Assembly: GCF_041956535.1 (NCBI RefSeq)
Contig: NW_027192198.1
Location: forward strand, 566,714-630,713
Length of the DNA stretch: 64,000 nt
Direction of reading: 5' to 3'
From: Calcarisporiella thermophila CBS 279.70
Lineage: Eukaryota; Calcarisporiellomycota
Each line of letters opens with the position of its first letter. Position 1 is the first letter of the stretch. The notes under the pieces were generated by a model. That model was not told the DNA's origin. It made no database searches and saw only the letters and a list, made by a program, of their open reading frames with translations. A program made the translations under genes and the position numbers. Of the stretch, positions 58,229 to 64,000 are shown in pieces.

Positions 58229-61200
58229 CTAGGCATCCAAAGCAAATGTAATATCCACATCTTGATAGTTAGCGCCATGATTATCCCCCGTTGCAAGCGC
58301 CGACAAGGCATGTTCCTTTCTTCGTTTCAGGTGAGCTAGAGTATTCTTAAAGTGTTTGATGACGAACTCTGAGATATTGCCCACCTCAATAAGCGACGAC
58401 GAGCTAGGTGTCGGCAGAGAATTGGTTTGGTCTGATCCAAGATTGGTGAGATTCGTGTTGATAAGATCAATTAAACCGTTGAGATATTTAACGGTAATGA
58501 CTTCATTGCCGCGCTGGAAGTAATAGATATAGCGATTGAGAATCTCAACAAAAAGTTCGGTGCTAGTGGCAGAATCCAGGCATGCGTCGGCGATTTTCAG
58601 AGCCTTTTGAAGGCTCTCTAGCACCCGTTTGTCATCGCGGAGAAGCGGCTAAAAAGCCAAATAGGCGCCATTAGGATGGGGGGAGAAGAAAAATTGATCG
58701 AAAAACCGCTATGCTTACCTCATCTACTTTTCCTTCCTCTTGCATACTATGCTCAGTAGCCCACGATAAGTGACTGCAAAGGTACACCGCACGGCATTGG
58801 TCTGGTTTTTTTAATAGTCTATTTCCATAGAGTGCTGCTTTGGTAGCAAGCGTGTCGTAATTCTCCGATCCAAAGCACCGCGTCGTTTGAAGTGAGCCGA
58901 TAATCATAGTAATCGCTTGGAATTGGGCATGAGATTCAGAGATGGATTCTTCATAAATCGTAAATGCCTGTACGAAAAATTCGTATGCTATCTCCTCAAA
59001 ACCCTTCTCATCCGCGGACTGAGCAGCTAACAAAAAAAGCCTGAGAGAGATATCTGGAGTGTCCACTTTGGTGTAAAGGGTTGAAATAATTTGGTGTAAG
59101 AATCGGAACAGGGTGGTACATTTTCGTTCGTTTGCTTCATCCCCTTGGTCAATTGGTTTATAGCGTCGAGCAAGCTTCATACCTGCAACAGTAAGTGCAG
59201 GATAGGTATAGCGGATGCGCTCGCCTCCCTCACTGAATTGGTTGCGGGCAATAGAGAGAAGTTTAAACTGTTGATCCACATCATCACTCTTCAACAAGTG
59301 GATCATTCGAGCTAGCCATCCCTGCTCCTCTGCACTATCCTCCAAATCGTATTCACCATGCATAAACTCACTGCCATCACCTGATTTTGGCGCATCTTTT
59401 TGATCACGCAATAGAACTCCACACAGTTCAAAAATGACTGTCGCATCCTCAGGGTCTTCAATAATAGTGGAGTTTTTCAAGATTGAAGTCACAACGGCGT
59501 GCGAAACTGTGCGACGAGTAAGGAAACTCTGGCGGGCAAGCAGCGGGGCATAGTTGGTGATGGAACGAAGGGTGAGCACAGAAGGGTAACGCTGTATCGG
59601 AGATAGGAGGAGGTTTTGTAAATTTTTCGTACTTTGAGGAGCGTTAATTTCTGGGCTTTCTGTAAAGTCGTTGAATTTTTCGAGCGCAAAACCGAACACT
59701 TGGTCGACATATGCGACCTCTTTTGGATAGCAGTTGATCGAGAGGTTAGTGAGAGAAACGAGCAGTGCGATAATATCTTCCAGGGTGAGATCTGGACGGG
59801 CCTAAATCAAGATATTTAGAGTGGATAAGTGAAACACTGAATAACCCATAATTACCTTTGTTAAAGCAACAATCTGTTCCCAAAAGACTCCAAACAAGTT
59901 TACACCCTCCGGAATTCCCCTAATTTTCTCTGATTCTTTTTTCGAATTCGCCTCGTTATCATCATTACTCGCGGTTTCAGATGGCTCACTATTGGGATTG
60001 CTCCCCTGAGCTACCTGCTGACAATCCTGATGTAAGATTTCACCATTGCCTTGTTCATTGCCCCCATTTTTATCGGCAGGAACATTGGGATCTTGGTTTA
60101 AAATTTTAGGCTCCTCGGTTTGCTCCGAATCTGCCTCTCGGGTAGCATAAGCTGCAAGTCGATCAATCAAAGCAGTAATTATCTGCCGAATATTGACCTT
60201 AGGATGAAGTTGGGCAACTGCAGAGAGAAGGGGGGCGAGGGTGCGAAGATGAAGATCATCGTGAAATACCTTAGAAAAAAAATCGGTCACACATGGTTTC
60301 GCAGTGTATAAACTAGTACCGGCTTACTTGAATTATTGCTTCTAGCAAATATTCCTGGGCGAGTGCATCTTTACATATGACTATCTGTTCTAAAATGCTA
60401 GGAAGAATTTTCTGAAAGCAAATGTATCAGGATTGTATAGTGTGTACACTAGCAACTTGTATGAATACTGACCTCCTTATATATCTTTAAGTCAACCCCT
60501 TCCAGCTGGCTTAACCGTACTAAATTCGTTCCCACCAAAATTCGTAGATCCCTACGTTCCATCTCACGCTTCTCTCGTTCCCGGGATGGACCTTGATGCT
60601 GAAGTCGTACCCAAAGTTTGTTCATTTCGGTGAAATTTGTCAAAATAAATTCGATAGAGTCGTTGAGATTGCCCTGTGGTCTATCAGCCGTAGATACGGT
60701 TAGTAACACAATAAATAAAATAACACTACGTATAATTTTTTCTGATTCTCACCCCTCATTATTTTCAGTCGGCAAATGATCTTTCGTCAACCCACTTAAA
60801 TAATGACGCAAAAATAAACCTCGCGTTGGATGCATAACTCCGCGGCACATTTCTAACATATCTCTCAAAATCTCTTTTTTTGGCGCTCCATCCATTTCCA
60901 GGTATACGCATCCGACAGTTATCATCAAATATAGGCGTGGCACTATATTGCCTGCATATTGTACGAGTTCATACAAATCTGCAAGATGATGTCTCCCCGA
61001 TGTGTGAGCATCGTGAAGGTAAGAAGCAAGATGCCGAAGCGCATCAAAAATAGCCATATCTTTTGAGATTATAAGAGAATTAATCACATAATGATCGGCA
61101 TATATATATATCAAAAATGACTTACAAAGTTCATAGTAGCTCTTTGGATTAAGCGACGAAGTGCGAAGTTCGGCTAGCATGGTGGAGCAATGTTTAAGCC

Positions 61201-61432
61201 CATCCATAAGCCTATTATTTTCCTATTTGTTAAATCGTGACATAAAAAATAAAAATTGTAAATACATTTTGAAAATATGCTCAAAGACAGCAATGGTGCG
61301 CCAAGTTATGAAAATTTCATTAGTTCATACCAGGCATTTCTTCATTTGAAACGCTTGCACTCTGACTACGCTCAAGGCATCTTCGAGCAGCTTAACTTGA
61401 TCCTCAGCCGCAGGCGGATTTAAAGCTGCCAT
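58229..61432 (-). CDS. VPS35: retromer subunit Vps35
   Basis: Alpha-solenoid core of retromer, which recycles receptors from endosomes to the Golgi or plasma membrane. About eight exons give roughly 870-900 residues. It starts [20 protein letters not shown], continues [10 protein letters not shown] and then [15 protein letters not shown]. The near-invariant PRLYLM motif that contacts Vps26 is present in [18 protein letters not shown]. The middle holds a ~75-residue polar insert (Gln/Asn/Glu/Ser-rich, about 59,900-60,130), as fungal Vps35 proteins often do. The C-terminal Vps29-binding solenoid is intact ([54 protein letters not shown]). The last exon follows [20 protein letters not shown]. 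The start ATG is in the first short exon. Confidence 0.95.
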
Positions 61433-62508
61433 ATCAATACAAGTGGTTTGTAAATAACAAGAAGCAAATAAGGGAGTAAGAAGATATTAGGGACTAAGAT
61501 GAATATAATATTCTATAACTGAGCGATATGAAACCGAATAGTTAGCTACACCCGCTCTTCCGCACAAGAGTCGCGTTAGTATTGGAAATACATCATATGT
61601 GGCTTGTGCCAATTAATTTCACATTAGATATTTTAAAATAGACCGGTCGAAGATTCCATTTTATATTATATGCAAGTCCTAGGAGTCCGGTAGTTGACAA
61701 CAGATGGGATCATAAACTGGAAGTGCTCGCTCTACTATTGCATATTCTTCTCATAGAGTACTAATTTCTTAGACATATTTATCTTTTAATAGCTAAGTGT
61801 TTACTTCAATTCAACAATATTGAAGTATGCTAACCAATGTGTTTCGTTTAATCACGTAGACCAAGCGACTCACGGTCTATTGCAAATGTAGAATGGTCAA
61901 ACACATTTATGGCAGGCGTTGGAAACTCGTCGCAACGTTCACCATTAATTCGCATCAATTATCGTAAGACTGCAATTACTTACTCTAGATCAAAATATAA
62001 AAAATAAATCCGGTATAAGTTTAACATCAACTGACGACGACATGCTGGCGATCTGTCGTTTCCTTTTTTTTTATGCAACCGTCAACGGTTGATCCCAATA
62101 TCCAAAAGCCTGCCATATTTAGAAAGCTAATCTCGAGATTGCAAATATGACGAGCTAAAATTTTGAAATATATTGATTTCTCAGTTTGGACTGTAAAAAA
62201 GCACCAGTTTAGTTTCGAAAAAGGCTTAAAGACCTACAGTGTTCGCTTCCTATTTCTCTTGACATTTTCATCTAGGAAGACTATAAAATGATTCCTTCCT
62301 TTTTCTTTCCCGTTTTTTTCCTTTTGCTTCATTGTCATATGCACTCAGAGCACAAGTAGGATTTTACTTGAACCAAGACAGACATTGATCGAAAGTTACA
62401 GAGGCTCCATAAGCCTTTCAATATATTCAATCTACCCCCTATCTTTTCTTTATCTATCTATATACAATAATCTTATTGTAATCTTTGGCTGCATACAAAT
62501 ATTCAACG
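61433..62508. other. shared upstream region of VPS35 and the secreted acidic protein
   Basis: 1.1 kb between divergent genes, AT-rich, with a perfect 6-4-6 palindrome at 62076-62091. Pyrimidine-rich stretches precede the + gene. Confidence 0.5.
62076..62091. promoter_or_regulatory. palindrome CAACCG-TCAA-CGGTTG
   Basis: Perfect inverted repeat with a 4-nt spacer, ~420 nt upstream of the secreted-protein start. Each arm contains AACCG/CGGTT, like Myb- or Zn-cluster-type sites; the binder is unknown. Confidence 0.3.
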
Positions 62509-64000
62509 ATGGCGTTGAAACCTTGGTTAGTAGCTACATTGATCGTATCGGTGATAAGGCTAGGGGACGCAGCATTCAGTAAGTGGCATTAGATATGAAA
62601 TAGGAACATTATTATCCCTAATCTCTCATCTGCTCTTCCAATTCTCTGTAGTTCCATTGCACGGTAACGAGCATTTTACTGCCCAGAAATTGAACCCACG
62701 CTCAGACAATGGCCATCAACAAAGCCAAGAGATCTCACCCAACGATGTAATTCGCCCCTCCAACCACCGTGTTCATAATTCAATTGGCCCACGCGATGGT
62801 GGATTACTTAACGGTTTGCTCGGAGGCTTGTTAAATGGGAATGACAATAGCCCACAATCAAATCAGTACAGCCTCAAGTCAGGAGAAAACGGTGGGAGAC
62901 GTAATGGAGGTTTGCTAAACAACCTTCTGGACGGAGTGCTTGGCGAGATCTTGGGAAGTGATCAGGGCGAAACCTATTCATACAACAAACCCTCACGTCA
63001 TCGCCATAAACACAAGAATAAATCGAAGAAAAAGAAACACCATTCCTCGTCTCACAAGCATAAGAAGCATCACAAAAAGAAGCATGCACACAAGAAGAGA
63101 GATGTCCATTTAAAGAAGCGCGGTGTTGAGGATGGTGATACCTTTGGTGTAATCGAGGACGATTTTAATGAAATGGCTGACGAACTCGAGAAGGTATGTT
63201 TAATATTTTGTGATGAAAAACTATAGGAAAATTCGTTAAAATGGTTATCACATCCGTAGACTATGTATGAATCTTTCGGATTTTCGGTCTCAGATGAAGA
63301 CGACGATGAGGACGACGATGAAGACGACGGTGAGGACGGCGATGACGATGCCGAAGATGACAACACCGATGACGAAGATGATGAAGATAACCAAGAAGAG
63401 GATGAATGTGATGAAGATGAAGATGACGAAGATGACGAGGGTGAAGGTGACGAGGATGAAGGTGACGAGGACGAAGGAGATGAAGGTGACGAGGACGAAG
63501 GAGATGAAGGTGACGAAGAAGATGAGGATGACGAAGGTGATGAGGAGGATGAAGGTGATGAGGAGGATGAGGAGAATGAGGGCGATGAAGGTGATGTGGA
63601 GGATGAGAGTAACGAGGGTGATGAGGCCGACAGTGGAGAAGAAGGCGATGAGGAGGGCGATGAATTAGGTGGTGAGGAAGGTGGTGACGAGGAGGGCGGT
63701 GAAGGCGATGAGGAAAACGACGAGGAAGGAGGCGAGGGAGGCGACGAGGAGGGCGGCGAGGAAGAAGGTGATGAGGGCGGCGAGGAAGGCAGCGAAGACG
63801 GTGATGAAATTGGCGGCGAGGAAGGTGGCGAGGAAGGTGGCGAGGAAGGTGGCGAGGAAGACGGCGAGGAAGGTGGTGAGCTAGGCGGTGAGGAAGGTGG
63901 AGAGGAAGGTGGAGAGGAGGGAAATGAAGAAGGCGACGAGCTAGGCGTGGAGGAGGGTGACGAAGGAAGCGGTGAAGAAGGTGGTGAGATAGGCGGCGAG
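62509..64000 (+). CDS. secreted His/Lys-rich then Asp/Glu/Gly-repeat protein (3' truncated by window)
   Basis: Three exons (62509-62578, 62652-63193, 63260 to the edge) keep one frame with no stop for 451 codons. The signal peptide is MALKPWLVATLIVSVIRLGDA. Next come two Leu/Gly amphipathic blocks, GGLLNGLLGGLLNG and GGLLNNLLDGVLGEILG. A polycationic block of ~45 residues follows (HRHKHKNKSKKKKHHSSSHK, continuing to KKRDVHLKKRGV). It holds two Lys-Arg sites suited to Kex2 cleavage. After a short acidic linker and SFGFSVS, the remaining ~235 residues are almost only Asp, Glu and Gly, built from repeats such as EEGG, DEGDE and GDEL. No known family. Calcium or metal binding, wall anchoring or self-complexation of the opposite charges are possible. 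The real C-terminus lies outside the window. Confidence 0.75.
63461..63508. repeat. 24-bp tandem duplication in the acidic coding region
   Basis: Two adjacent identical 24-mers starting GGTGACGAGGACGAAGGAG, encoding repeated Gly-Asp-Glu-Asp-Glu-Gly-Asp-Glu. It points to recent replication slippage. Confidence 0.8.
63818..63877. repeat. 12-bp minisatellite in the acidic coding region
   Basis: Five consecutive 12-bp units of GAGGAAGGTGGC with minor changes, encoding Glu-Glu-Gly-Gly. Unit length is a multiple of three, so copy-number change keeps the frame. Confidence 0.8.

Noticed and set aside
63267-63884. Lys/Arg/Met/Thr-rich frames at the right edge
   Set aside because: Shifted readings of the GAx/GGx acidic repeats; the true frame continues from the signal-peptide exon.
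1-64000. CRISPR arrays, bacterial operons, phage or intact transposons
   Set aside because: Spliced eukaryotic genes throughout; no spaced repeats, integrase, reverse transcriptase or transposase seen.

Overview
The window is nuclear DNA of a fungus. Genes are split by many short introns, mostly about 50-130 nt, with GT..AG ends and often a CTAAC/CTAAT-like branch point. Intergenic DNA is AT-rich. The gene set includes a GH18 chitinase, a Rim15-type kinase with a receiver domain, a PAK kinase with an N-terminal PH domain (Cla4 type), an Aim19 homologue, Coq5 and a Dpb3-like histone-fold protein. Several genes keep features that budding yeast has lost: a CPSF30 with a C-terminal zinc knuckle, a Barkor-like ATG14 with an N-terminal Cys motif, a USF/MAX-like bHLH-zipper and a DHTKD1-type 2-oxoadipate dehydrogenase. 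I infer an early-diverging, non-Dikarya fungus, but the sequence does not name the species.

Layout. 0-9 kb: 3' end of a Ser/Pro-rich protein, CPSF30 (+), a mucin-like single-pass membrane protein (+), a bHLH factor (-), an 11-intron chitinase (-) and a small unknown gene (+). 9.7-32.6 kb: four large genes, all on +: clathrin heavy chain (16 introns), Cla4-like PAK, a compact forkhead factor and a 2,787-residue Rim15/Greatwall-like kinase. 33-38 kb: Dpb3/POLE4-like subunit (-), VAMP/Snc1 SNARE (+) whose start codon is split by an intron, and a DHA2 drug/H+ antiporter (-). 38-50 kb: mostly mitochondrial genes, namely COQ5, DHTKD1-like E1, mS38, ATPase inhibitor IF1, Aim19 and porin, with cytosolic Gcn20 among them. 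50-61.4 kb: a minus-strand run of secreted alkaline phosphatase, ATG14-like, riboflavin kinase, a STIMATE/Ypl162c membrane protein and VPS35. 62.5 kb to the edge: a secreted protein with a polybasic His/Lys block followed by a very long Asp/Glu/Gly tail, cut by the window end.

Functional links. Membrane traffic is represented by clathrin, Snc1, Vps35 and Atg14. Nutrient and stress control is represented by Rim15, Gcn20, Atg14 and alkaline phosphatase. The bHLH protein has the His/Glu/Arg residues that read CACGTG. The same ten-base sequence GCACGTGAGC lies upstream of the bHLH gene itself, the chitinase and the ATG14-like gene, so a small E-box regulon is possible. No tRNA, rRNA, CRISPR array or intact transposon was seen. 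Exon joins were made by eye from reading frame and splice signals, so individual junctions may be off.
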